64,000 nt of DNA from Tritrichomonas musculus (taxonomy: Eukaryota > Parabasalia > Tritrichomonadida > Tritrichomonadidae). The stretch is from assembly GCA_039105265.1 (NCBI GenBank), contig JAPFFF010000005.1, forward strand, positions 372,001 to 436,000, in the 5' to 3' direction. Below, piece after piece: positions 11,301 through 20,531 of the stretch (its first letter is position 1; the number at the start of each line of letters is the position of its first letter). Made by a program: the position numbers and the translations under genes. The notes under the pieces are model-generated. The model was not told the origin of the DNA. It was given only the letters and a program-made list of their open reading frames with translations, and searched no databases.

Positions 11301-11642
11301 CTGTCAAAATTGTAAAAATAAAGTTTTTTACAATGCATGATTAATTTACATAATTTTATTTTACATTTGTATTTAAGTTGGTAAAATGAATTTTCGAGAA
11401 AAATATAATTTTCAATATTTTTTTTAATCCTAAGAAAAAATAAATTTCTTTTCAATAATGTAAAACAATAATTGAAGACATTTCATATACAAGTTTAACT
11501 TGAAAAAACGCAATATGGAAACAAATTTATATATGATGTCTTCATCGAATATGATTTGAATATAAGAATTTCAATTAAACCGTGTTTTTTCACAAAAATT
11601 TGATATCGCTTTATAGCAAAATTTCTATATCTTATATAAAGG
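8332..11642. other. Long AT-rich intergenic region
   Basis: About 3.3 kb with no supported gene. Short frames here are low-complexity or overlapping on both strands. A hairpin at 9120-9204 is listed separately. Homopolymer A tracts are frequent (for example near 9340, 11170 and 11280). A small inverted repeat surrounds the 'taataggtccctattagtta' motif at about 11200-11220. No tRNA or rRNA was recognised. Confidence 0.55.
9120..9204. repeat. Inverted repeat, 16-bp perfect arms (possible micro-MITE)
   Basis: TTTTTGTACGTTATTT at 9120-9135 is exactly complementary to 9189-9204, enclosing 53 bp rich in Phe/Ile-like AT sequence. No convincing target duplication was seen, so it may be either a transcribed hairpin or a tiny element. 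Confidence 0.5.
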
Positions 11643-12845
11643 ATGAATTCAATCCTTAATCAAGGCGCATCTGATGAGCCATTTTTAAATATTACAAGAA
11701 GTAATGTTAGTGAATATAGTTCAAAAGATTCTGAAAACAGTAGCCCTATTTCATCATCTTTGCCAATAATGAACAATCAATCTATTATTCCATCAATAAA
11801 CAATCTCGATTTGCAAGCTGAGCAACAGAGGAAATCTAGACTAGCTGGCCCTTCGTCAAAAAAAGTTAAATTCACAAAAGCCGAAGATGTTAAACTAATG
11901 ATGCTTGTTCAAGAATTCAGTACAAAAGATTGGAAAACGATTGCAGAGCATATGTTTCCTCGAACAGCTCGTCAATGCAGAGAAAGATGGACAAATTATG
12001 TCAATCCTATGCTTTCAAAAGATCCTTGGTCAAAAGAAGAAGATTTACTCCTTATTGAAAAGCATAATGAATTTGGTAATCGTTGGAAATTGATCGAAAG
12101 ATACTTTCCTGGTCGATCAAAAAATAATATTAAGCATAGATGGTCTATTATGAAAGACCTTCATATTGCTCCTGAAGCTGCTCCTAAAGCAATAAATCCC
12201 AGTACCCCAGTCGCTTCAAATGGTTTTATTGATTTTCCAATGAAGTCGAGTAGATCCACTCACTCTCCTGTATCAATTCAGACTCTTCAATTAATGCAAG
12301 TAGTTACTCAACAACAAAAAATGATAGCTGCTGCATCAAGTAAAAATAGTTCAAACCAGTTGCCAATTTTCCAAATGCAAGCCCAACAAAAATTACTGTT
12401 ACAACAAGCTGTTGCAGCAGCACATGCAGCTGCTCATGCAGCTGCACAACAGCAAAATCAAGTTGCAGCTCATGCTTCATCTTCTATTAATAATGAAGAA
12501 AACGATGTTATCCTTGAAGAAGATCCTACTTCTGCACAAAATCAAAACTCAACCACAATCCTCCCTTCAATTCAAAACTTTACCTCGAGTGCACCTGTTC
12601 ATACTCCTATACTTTCTGGATCAGTTATTTCATCTTCACCAATGCCAATACCATCAATTAACAGTGTTTTAATTCAACCATCAATTTCAGCACCATCATA
12701 TGCACTCAAGCTCACAAAGCAAGGAATTGAAAGTGCTGACCATTTCAAAATGTTTGATCGTGTTATAGATCAGCACGATATCGTTGTTGCATCCGAAATT
12801 GAAAAACCAGATATGTGGACTTTTCCCGAAGAGAGCTACTTTTAG
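11643..12845 (+). CDS. R2R3-type Myb DNA-binding transcription factor
   Basis: Two tandem Myb/SANT repeats lie at about residues 76-122 (FTKAEDVKLMMLV...DWKTIAEHM...RTARQCRERWTNYVNP) and 127-171 (WSKEEDLLLIEKHNEFGNRW...GRSKNNIKHRW). The tryptophan spacing and the NNIKHRW recognition helix are intact, so it should bind DNA sequence-specifically in the nucleus. The N-terminal 70 residues are Ser/Asn-rich. Residues 215-285 are Gln/Ala-rich with AHAAAHAAAQQQ runs, typical of an activation or interaction region, and the rest is Ser/Pro-rich. The Myb family is expanded in trichomonads, where members act at core-promoter and iron-response elements; which role this one has is not visible. The start follows a short TATATAAAG leader and is the first Met in frame. 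Confidence 0.9.
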   Translation: MNSILNQGASDEPFLNITRSNVSEYSSKDSENSSPISSSLPIMNNQSIIPSINNLDLQAEQQRKSRLAGPSSKKVKFTKAEDVKLMMLVQEFSTKDWKTIAEHMFPRTARQCRERWTNYVNPMLSKDPWSKEEDLLLIEKHNEFGNRWKLIERYFPGRSKNNIKHRWSIMKDLHIAPEAAPKAINPSTPVASNGFIDFPMKSSRSTHSPVSIQTLQLMQVVTQQQKMIAAASSKNSSNQLPIFQMQAQQKLLLQQAVAAAHAAAHAAAQQQNQVAAHASSSINNEENDVILEEDPTSAQNQNSTTILPSIQNFTSSAPVHTPILSGSVISSSPMPIPSINSVLIQPSISAPSYALKLTKQGIESADHFKMFDRVIDQHDIVVASEIEKPDMWTFPEESYF

Positions 12846-13035
12846 AACTTTCTACTTATATTTTTATAGTTATAATTTATATTATTATTTTATGTATTCT
12901 ATATAATTTAATGATTATTCTATTATTAGTTCAATACTTTGTATTATTATTAAAAAAATAGGTAATTTAAAGCTACCTTTTTTTCATTTTATAATTGAAT
13001 GAGGCAATAGAGGAAAATGAGAATATTGTAAAATA
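12846..13035. other. Short spacer downstream of the Myb gene
   Basis: AT-rich spacer with a weak hairpin around 'ggtaatttaaagctacc' (about 12961-12978), which may mark the 3' end of the Myb transcript. Nothing else seen. Confidence 0.3.
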
Positions 13036-13794
13036 TAGTACCGTGAAAAAGTAGTCATCGAGATGAAAAAGGAGTCATCGCCTATTCAAAAATTGAAAGA
13101 ATTATTTCAAAATAGTAAAAATTTTCAGAAAATATATTTGAAAGAATTTATTCAAATCCTTGAAAATTTTAAAATTCAGAAAATAATAATTTACATTTTG
13201 TCAAAAATCTAGTAATAAATAAGTCATTTTAATTCTCACATTTACTTTAAAATATATTATTCTCCTAGAACATAGCTTTTATAAGATAATAGTTAAGAAA
13301 AATATGAAAAAAATTCTTTAAAATGCATTTATAAGACATTTGAAAGATATTAAAACATATATAGTTTTGCTAGAATTTGTTTACTTATAATTTATGATGC
13401 AATTGTTTGGAAATAAGAACTCAGAATCTCGAACTCCTATTTGAAAATACGATAAGCATAGTGAACTACTCTACCAGTTGCTCAGTAACGTGATTTTGTT
13501 CCAGTTTCTTGTAATCGAACGAGATATTATAACTTTCAAAAAAAACAGATAATCTTGTAGATTTAGCGTTAAGTACTTATTGATATCATAAAATGAGAAT
13601 CTATGAGTTGGAGCATTCAAGTAAAGTAATTTCTAATGAGGATTTTTTCTCTCAAATTATGATTTTGAGAATATTGTGAAGATTACCCAATCCACTTTTT
13701 ATGATAAAAATTTTCTTTTTTATACAGAATTTAAACTTTTTGAGAAAGATGATGACTCCTTTTTCCAAACGATGACTACTTTTTCCCAGGACTT
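13036..13794. mobile_element. TA-flanked inverted-repeat element, 0.76 kb (Tc1/mariner-like MITE)
   Basis: The left end has AGTACCGTGAAAAAGTAGTC followed by ATCG and, after 5 bp, AAAAAGGAGTCATC; the right end is the reverse complement with the same two blocks (GATGACTCCTTTTTCC, then GATGACTACTTTTTCCC). The ends are therefore about 45-bp imperfect inverted repeats with an internal repeated AAAAAGnAGTCATC motif. A TA dinucleotide flanks each side (13034-13035 and 13795-13796). No coding capacity. The interior contains a tRNA-like relic on the minus strand near 13405-13495. Confidence 0.65.
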
Positions 13795-14004
13795 TATGTA
13801 AAATAAAGTTCGGTTTAGTACACTTTTCAAACATGTTTATCTTGTTAAAATACAAAAATTGTATTATTCCATCATGTTACCAATCAAAATAATATGATAA
13901 TTATTATAAAAAAACATCAATAAAGAATTAAAAAATTGATAGTAAAGAAATTTTGCAAATTTTTGAGAAAATTAAAACTTAAATTAAAAAACATCGATCT
14001 ACAT

Positions 14005-14867
14005 AAAAGGTCGTACAACTAAATTGAATAAAAAATAAAATTAAATAAATTTATATTTATCTTAATAAATAATTTAATTAATAATTATAATATATAATTT
14101 ATATATTTTATATCCAATATTATAAAATATAATGGTTGAAATAAAGACTTTAATTAAAATTCAATATATATCGATTTCTTATATATTTGCATCATTTAAA
14201 AAATATAAATGTCATTTGAATGGATATACTATGTGTTATACAAATAATATTTTACTTTTTGACGAAATCCTTCAGTAATTGAAATATTAAACTTTTTATA
14301 TTAATGAAACCAATCAACTAAATCTTCATTTTTAGAAAAAACTGACATTTGATTTAGAATGAAATTCAAATATATTAGAAAGTAAATGCATATAAATAAA
14401 ATTGTATTCGTCATTTGGCTCCTGTAACGTCCAATTTTTTTAAAATCATCATTTAATAATTCAACAAATTCAATTTTTCTGCATTTTTGGCTAAAAAATG
14501 AATTTTTTTTTTCAATAATAATAACTATTTTTATATAACACTTAATGTTATACAAGCATATAAAAAGATATCAAAAGAATTAATGATTAAAATAAATTAT
14601 ATAAAAAGTTATCGCTATTCTAAATTTTTATATAGTGTTATAAAATTCTTATCAAAAATAATTAAAATAAATTGAGATAAAATACTCAAATTTATTTTCT
14701 GAAGAAAATTTAATATATACTTATATCCTTTTAGTTTTTATTTTAATTTGAATTTTGTACGATGCAAATATTTATAAAACTGATTAATATTATTATAATA
14801 AAATATAATTAGTTTAAACAAACCAATCATTGAGTTTTACTGTTAAAATTCAGTTGTACGACCTTTT
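14005..14867. mobile_element. Non-autonomous inverted-repeat element, 0.86 kb, 6-bp target duplication
   Basis: The ends AAAAGGTCGTACAACT (14005-14020) and AGTTGTACGACCTTTT (14852-14867) are perfect inverted repeats and continue imperfectly inward (AAATTGAAT versus GAATTTTAAC). CTACAT is directly repeated on both sides (13999-14004 and 14868-14873), possibly 7 bp with a shared T. There is no credible coding frame. The 6-7-bp duplication does not by itself identify a superfamily. Confidence 0.7.
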
Positions 14868-14901
14868 CTACATACTCAAATAATTGAATAAAAATAGTAT
14901 A

Positions 14902-15498
14902 AAGTCGGATTCAATTAGCTTGGGACAAACTTTTTAAATTACCATAGAAATCCATTCAAAAGAGTCCCAAGATGCATGAAAGAAATTCAGAGATACTCAG
15001 AAAATGAAAAAGTGTCAAGCTCAAATAAAACGAAAATGTAGAAAGAAAACTTTAGAAGAAGTCTTTTTATTGAGACCTAAAAGATAAAATTGAAAGTGGA
15101 TAGGGATAGTTCTATGACTTTTTCTATGAAAACTCGTCTGGATAGTAAAACCTAGCATTAATCTTATTTACTAGGATTTAAATAGTTAATGACCACCTTT
15201 TGGCAACTGGTCACTTGGAGCTATAAAATACTTTAATACTGGTCATTTCCAACCTAAAATGACCATCAATTTAAAGCCTAGCTTATTTATAATAATTATC
15301 TGGAGCATAAATATCTATTCTCGAGATGTTTTAAAGTGGTGATTCTTTTTTAAAAATGCTTTTTTGCGTATGATTTATTCAAATTGCTCTTCTTGGCTTA
15401 AAATAAATGAGATTTTATTAGTATTCAATTGAAAATTTTGTTTTTCACTTTTATCAGAATTTTTTTGAGAGAATGTCCTAAGCATTTTGAATCCGACT
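14902..15498. mobile_element. Inverted-repeat element, 0.6 kb, probable TA target
   Basis: AAGTCGGATTCAATTAGCTT near 14902 is mirrored by AAGCATTTTGAATCCGACT ending at 15498, and both are followed inward by GGACA. The outer flanks read TA on each side, with a 1-bp asymmetry between the arms. It starts only 28 bp after the right duplication of the previous element. No coding frame. Confidence 0.5.
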
Positions 15499-15524
15499 TA
15501 TTTTTTTTTTTTTACTCTCCAGGC

Positions 15525-15559
<35 letters not shown>

Positions 15560-16250
15560 CCTTTTCAATTTATATGTTTTTAAATTGATTATTTTTTTCC
15601 TTTTCAATTTTGAAAGAACCTAACATTATAAAACAAAGTTTAAACTTTATTGTCCTTTTCAAAATTGATATAAGATAAAATAATTCACCTATTGAAAAAT
15701 TAATAAAATTGAATTCGTTTAAGATTAGACTGGATAATAAAATTTGTGTAAGCTCTCAGAATTTTCACAAATTTTGAATTATCCCAACAAATTTGAGAGT
15801 AAAACTTTTTTAGAGGAATTTTTTTTTTTTTTGAAAGGAGATATAATATATTCAAAATTCTTATTACAAATAATAATAAGCACCAGATAATTTATGAATT
15901 GGTTATTATAATGTCAAATGAAAATAAATATATATATAATTATCGAATTTATCGATACTCTAGCAATATATAACTATTTAATATTTTTTCTTTCAATTCA
16001 ATTTGGAGAAACAAAATTTGTATTAACTCATAGAAATACCCTATTTAAAACGCTAAAGATTTTGAAATTTAGTATGATTGATCGTTTTTAATTCAATTTT
16101 TGAATTATATTTTAGTGGATAATCGGCATGGTTAAATATTAAACCATCTTAAACGGTTATAATGGAATAAAATAAACATCCTGTAATTAAATAGCAAACG
16201 TTTGCTATTTTACTTTGTCTCTATTTGTTTTATATATACATATATCATAA
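15499..16250. other. Homopolymer-rich spacer
   Basis: Long T tracts at about 15500-15560 (one exceeds 25 T) and an AT-rich remainder. Short frames across the T tract are phenylalanine-rich artefacts. A perfect palindrome near the right end is listed separately. Confidence 0.6.
16189..16210 (-). terminator. 22-bp perfect palindrome 3' of the surface-protein gene
   Basis: The sequence centred on AAACGTTT (16196-16203) has 11-bp perfect arms (AAATAGCAAAC / GTTTGCTATTT). It lies 41 bp past the stop codon of the minus-strand gene ending at 16251, where a 3'-end processing or termination signal might sit. The functional assignment is an inference; the palindrome itself is direct. Confidence 0.35.
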
Positions 16251-19200
16251 CTATTTCTCGTTGTCTCTATTTGGTGTATCATTATCAACTTCATCGAAAA
16301 AGTTGCTATCAGTATCAGTTTCATCATCTTTATTGCTATTTTCATTTTTTGCTTCATCAGTTTGAATAAAAACTTTTCCCTTTTCTTCATTTTCCTTTTT
16401 CTTCTCCTCTTCACTGTCATCATCCCAACTTTCTGAATCTTCAACATTAACAACTTTTTCTTGTGAAATTTTAGGAGAATCTTCAATTAGATCTGATGTC
16501 ATATCGTATGCTTCCTCGTCCGGCATGCATGTTAAGCCATATACGCAAAGAATTATTGCTATAATAAAAACGACCGCAAAAATGATAATAAAAACAATAA
16601 ATCCAATATCTTTCGTTAGCTTTTGCTTTTTATGCTTGACGACAACATTCCCTTCGCCAATACGTTTTGGAAGCTCTACCAAATCTGTATTAATTGTATA
16701 TTTATTATCTGAGCTAATTGAAAAAGAGTCTGGAACATTTACGTTGTTCCATGATTTATCAAAGAAAACATTAGGGCTACTTCCCGTCAACTTGAGATCG
16801 AAATCTTCGGGAACTTGGTTTCCATCAACAACTAGGTCAATTTGATTATCTGTATTTGTTTCTACATTAAACCCTGACGGTAAATCAGAGAAGGCTCTAT
16901 CCTCAAGAAGCAATGAAGAAAGCGATTCTTCATTTTCCATATTATTATCAGGGTATGGGATGTTTATTATTTTTGGTGTATGGTAATTCTCATCAAAAAG
17001 TTGAATTGAATCAACTGAAAAAATAATTTTTCTAAGTTTGCTCAAAATTATTTTTGATCCATTATGAATTATTATAGGGGATGAAAAACTTTCTTCTCGA
17101 ATTGATTCAATATCAAAAATATTCAAATAGTCGGCCTCAAGATTCAATTTTGTTGAAGACACGTCTTGTCTAATAAAAGAATCTCTGAGTGTTACAGTAT
17201 TTGCTTCAAAATTAACGACAGAATCTTTTCTATTTTGATTAACAAAAGCTAAATTAGTATTTGTGAATATGTATTCGCATACTGACTTATTAAAATATTC
17301 GAATGTTAATCTTCTCCTTCCTCCTTGAGAAATGAATGCGACCTTTTCTGCAAGAAATTTGGATTGCGGGACTGTTATATCTTGACTGAACTTCACTTCA
17401 ACATTTGGGCCAATTCTAGAGTCCTTAAAAGAGCTACTTTCGTAAAGATATTCAATAGGATAATCATCACGGCCTGTTACAAAATAAACGCCTTGAACTT
17501 GATCGTCAAGTTCAACTAAAGGAACAGATTTTTCATCATTTGTAACAAGGAAAAGATCATTAGAGCCATGATTTATTTGCAATTTTTCCACATCTTCTTC
17601 ATGTCCTCTGAAGCAGTTAACAAAATCATTTGTAAAGTTAACTGTCAATCCCACAGACGGTTTCAATTGGAAACTTCTCAGATTTTCAATCTTAAAATTC
17701 TCTGAATTCACTTCATAACCGATTTTATCCTTACTTGTAGCAACGACAACCTGCTGATAAACGGGTGGAACTTTGTTTTCTATTCCACCTTCAACCCCCA
17801 ATTGTACAAAGCTCCCTTCAAATTTAACGTAATCTAATATTTTGTGTGTATCAAATGTGAGGACATCAACGTTGTAGGCCCCAGTTTGGAAGCAGTTTAT
17901 GATACCTGGATTGACAAAGTGTGGCATGATGTAAGGACATCCTGTCTTGTAATTCTTGTTGAGGCCTTCAAGAAAAGGATTGAATGATTCGTACGTTAAG
18001 AGAAAAACACTTACATTATAAAAGTTCATGAAAATTGAATCGGTAATTGTTTCATTGGTGAAATTTTGACCATCGTGGATCGTCAAATAAACAGTTGGAA
18101 AACCAGATTTTTTGTTCTCGAACGTAAAAACACTCGTACGTGGCCATTGGTCACTCTGTGGAGTACCAAAAGTGATGTTGAGGCCTTGTGATGGAACAGC
18201 CGTTGTAAAATATAAAAAAGGCGAATCATCCCATTTGGTTCTATCGAATGTTTTTGTGTCGCTTCTGAACGTTAAATTTATGGCATCTTTAATAGTCATT
18301 ATATCATCGCTAAAATCAAAATAATAAAGACCTTTATCAAAAAAAAATGACATTTCAATATATTCATCAGCATCACATAGAGAAACTCTAAATTCACCTT
18401 GAGACGCTAGACCACTTTTGAATAAAATCGTTGGAAAATTGGAAATTTGAGGAACAGTGAATCTTGAATTATTTTTAAGGTAAATTATTCCTGACATCTT
18501 CTTTGGAACTGTTTTTCGAAGTAAAATCGTCTTTTCAATGGATAATTTGCCTTCAAATTGGGATATTGATTGTGAATCAGTTACCAAATTTTGTATTGTG
18601 GCTTCTTTGATATCATTTAAAAAAACTATTGGGCTAGATCGCAATGTTACATTATCAAAAGACGATAAAAGTGATGCATCTATGTTCACCTGAGATATTG
18701 AAGTAATTGTAATTTCAATGTTCATATTTGTCAAATCAATTCCTATTAAACTACTTTTTTTCAGTGTTAAATATGTTTTATAGTCAGGATCTACAATTTG
18801 GAACAAAACTGAATGATTTTCTGTTTCAAAATTGGGAAAAACAAATGTGCATGGATTGTTAGAAGTCGTTGTCGCCAGGTAAAAACGTATTTCTTCATTA
18901 GCTGGTGCTTTTTCTATGAGTTCAATTACATCGGTGCTCTTAATGTTTATATAATGATCTAGATCATGAGGTACTGCATGCATATCACATACAGAATCTT
19001 CAAAAGCTTTTTCTAAATTATCCTTTGGAGTTAAGCAAAATATATAATTAAATTTTTCGGAATAAGTTGTTGGTGAAGATGTATCTTTCAAAATATTTTT
19101 TTTGACTTTTTTTGATTCATCAGATTTGGTATTTTTTCTGATTTGAAATGGAAACTGAGTTTTATTAATTATTTCTAAGTTGCCGGTATCGGTATATGTT

Positions 19201-19835
19201 AATTGATTCGTTATAATTTGCCCTGTAAAATCAGAGTAAGAAGAAATTGTATCCGCAAATAAATCATGTGTATTAAACACAAATGATTTTCCTTTAGAAA
19301 CGATTAATTTAGATTTCTGAATTGAAAATGATTCAAGATTTACTGATGATAACAAATTATCTTTTTCCTGATCAAATAGAACTGTAATATCAGAAATCGA
19401 TAATGACATATTAAATTTTCGAGCATTGGGTTTAGTCTTATTTGATTCTGTACCTAAACCAACTATTATTATTCTTTGTTTCCATTCACCACCTTTAATT
19501 TTGATTGTTATTGGTATATTATTATTTATTTTAGGTATTTGTTTATTTTTGGTAAAGTTAAATATGATAGGTTTTGAAGGAAGCGATCCGAAGACATCAA
19601 ATTCAAGTTGTACTTGATTTTTAGGGTCATAATGAATTTTATTTAGAATATCATGAATATTTACTGATTGTTTGCCTATATCCGAACGTTTTTTATTTAT
19701 GAGTAAAATTTGATTTTCATTAATAAAATGTTTGCATTTTTTTTCAAGTGTGCAAACTGGGCCAGGTCGATCAGGTTGGCATACACAAAATTGATGAGAT
19801 ATTATTTTATCTAAAAACAAAAAGAAAAATATCAT
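16251..19835 (-). CDS. Large type I membrane (surface) protein, unknown family
   Basis: The 1194-residue protein begins with a hydrophobic leader (MIFFFLFLDKIISHQ) followed by CVCQPDRPGPVC, which resembles the tail of an EGF-like module. About 1080 residues of predicted extracellular sequence follow, rich in beta-strand patterns with Asn-x-Ser/Thr sites and few cysteines. A single membrane segment (GFIVFIIIFAVVFIIAIILC, about residue 1090) precedes a tail of some 80 residues that is strongly acidic (Asp/Glu/Lys runs such as SWDDDSEEEKKKENEEKGK). The repeated 'I..STDVIELI.KAP.N' type strands suggest a beta-helix or repeated beta-sandwich, but no LRR (BspA) repeats are visible. Its role as adhesin or receptor is only inferred from topology. 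The start is the first Met and gives a plausible though short signal peptide. Confidence 0.7.
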   Translation of the reverse strand: MIFFFLFLDKIISHQFCVCQPDRPGPVCTLEKKCKHFINENQILLINKKRSDIGKQSVNIHDILNKIHYDPKNQVQLEFDVFGSLPSKPIIFNFTKNKQIPKINNNIPITIKIKGGEWKQRIIIVGLGTESNKTKPNARKFNMSLSISDITVLFDQEKDNLLSSVNLESFSIQKSKLIVSKGKSFVFNTHDLFADTISSYSDFTGQIITNQLTYTDTGNLEIINKTQFPFQIRKNTKSDESKKVKKNILKDTSSPTTYSEKFNYIFCLTPKDNLEKAFEDSVCDMHAVPHDLDHYINIKSTDVIELIEKAPANEEIRFYLATTTSNNPCTFVFPNFETENHSVLFQIVDPDYKTYLTLKKSSLIGIDLTNMNIEITITSISQVNIDASLLSSFDNVTLRSSPIVFLNDIKEATIQNLVTDSQSISQFEGKLSIEKTILLRKTVPKKMSGIIYLKNNSRFTVPQISNFPTILFKSGLASQGEFRVSLCDADEYIEMSFFFDKGLYYFDFSDDIMTIKDAINLTFRSDTKTFDRTKWDDSPFLYFTTAVPSQGLNITFGTPQSDQWPRTSVFTFENKKSGFPTVYLTIHDGQNFTNETITDSIFMNFYNVSVFLLTYESFNPFLEGLNKNYKTGCPYIMPHFVNPGIINCFQTGAYNVDVLTFDTHKILDYVKFEGSFVQLGVEGGIENKVPPVYQQVVVATSKDKIGYEVNSENFKIENLRSFQLKPSVGLTVNFTNDFVNCFRGHEEDVEKLQINHGSNDLFLVTNDEKSVPLVELDDQVQGVYFVTGRDDYPIEYLYESSSFKDSRIGPNVEVKFSQDITVPQSKFLAEKVAFISQGGRRRLTFEYFNKSVCEYIFTNTNLAFVNQNRKDSVVNFEANTVTLRDSFIRQDVSSTKLNLEADYLNIFDIESIREESFSSPIIIHNGSKIILSKLRKIIFSVDSIQLFDENYHTPKIINIPYPDNNMENEESLSSLLLEDRAFSDLPSGFNVETNTDNQIDLVVDGNQVPEDFDLKLTGSSPNVFFDKSWNNVNVPDSFSISSDNKYTINTDLVELPKRIGEGNVVVKHKKQKLTKDIGFIVFIIIFAVVFIIAIILCVYGLTCMPDEEAYDMTSDLIEDSPKISQEKVVNVEDSESWDDDSEEEKKKENEEKGKVFIQTDEAKNENSNKDDETDTDSNFFDEVDNDTPNRDNEK

Positions 19836-20531
19836 TGGAATTGACGATAAATAAGATGAGATGATACTTTTTTTTTTCGATAGAACTCACAATTGTGTAT
19901 TTATTAATCATAGAAAAAGCTCAGAAAAACTCTTTTTCTTAGAAAAGATTGTAAGATTGATTGATTGAAAAATTGAATGATTGAACAAAATATTCTATTA
20001 AAAAAGCTGTTTCCATTCAATTTTCGGTAATTGAATCTGGACTATTCTTTCACTAATTTTGCTAGATAAATGTATATAAAATGATAGAAAATAATCCATT
20101 ATTGCGCATCTAATAATTCGTTCAAAATTTTTAATTTTTTTTTTTGTTTTTGAATTATTTCGTAATATTTAAATAATATGGATTTTTATCTATGTTTTTT
20201 ATTTATTAAATAATATATTAATATTAATTATTGTATTAATTATTTAATTTACAATATAAAATTTTGATATTTCATAAAATCAAAAAAAAATTGTGTAATT
20301 TCAGAAAATATGATATTTTTTGAATATTTTACAAATTTCATATTGTTTTTAATTTTCTAGCCTACCATAAGCTTTCATTGTTAAATAGTATTGAGTACAT
20401 TATAATGAATAAAATATTTAATTGTAAAAATCAAGAAATTAGCATTTTAAGAAAGAAAATGTTTATTAAAATATAATATAATAAATTATATAGAAAGATT
20501 TGTTTGAAAATAGTAAGAAACTACTTTTTTT
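19836..20531. other. AT-rich spacer between two minus-strand genes
   Basis: About 700 bp with no reading frame of note. It should hold the promoter of the surface-protein gene (right of 19835) and the 3' end of the sulfatase-like gene. No repeat with clear ends was found. Confidence 0.5.

Noticed and set aside
13405-13495. Functional tRNA gene on the minus strand
   Set aside because: The T-stem has mismatches and the acceptor arms do not pair; kept only as a possible relic.
15429-15623. Frame with a long phenylalanine run
   Set aside because: Produced by poly-T tracts.
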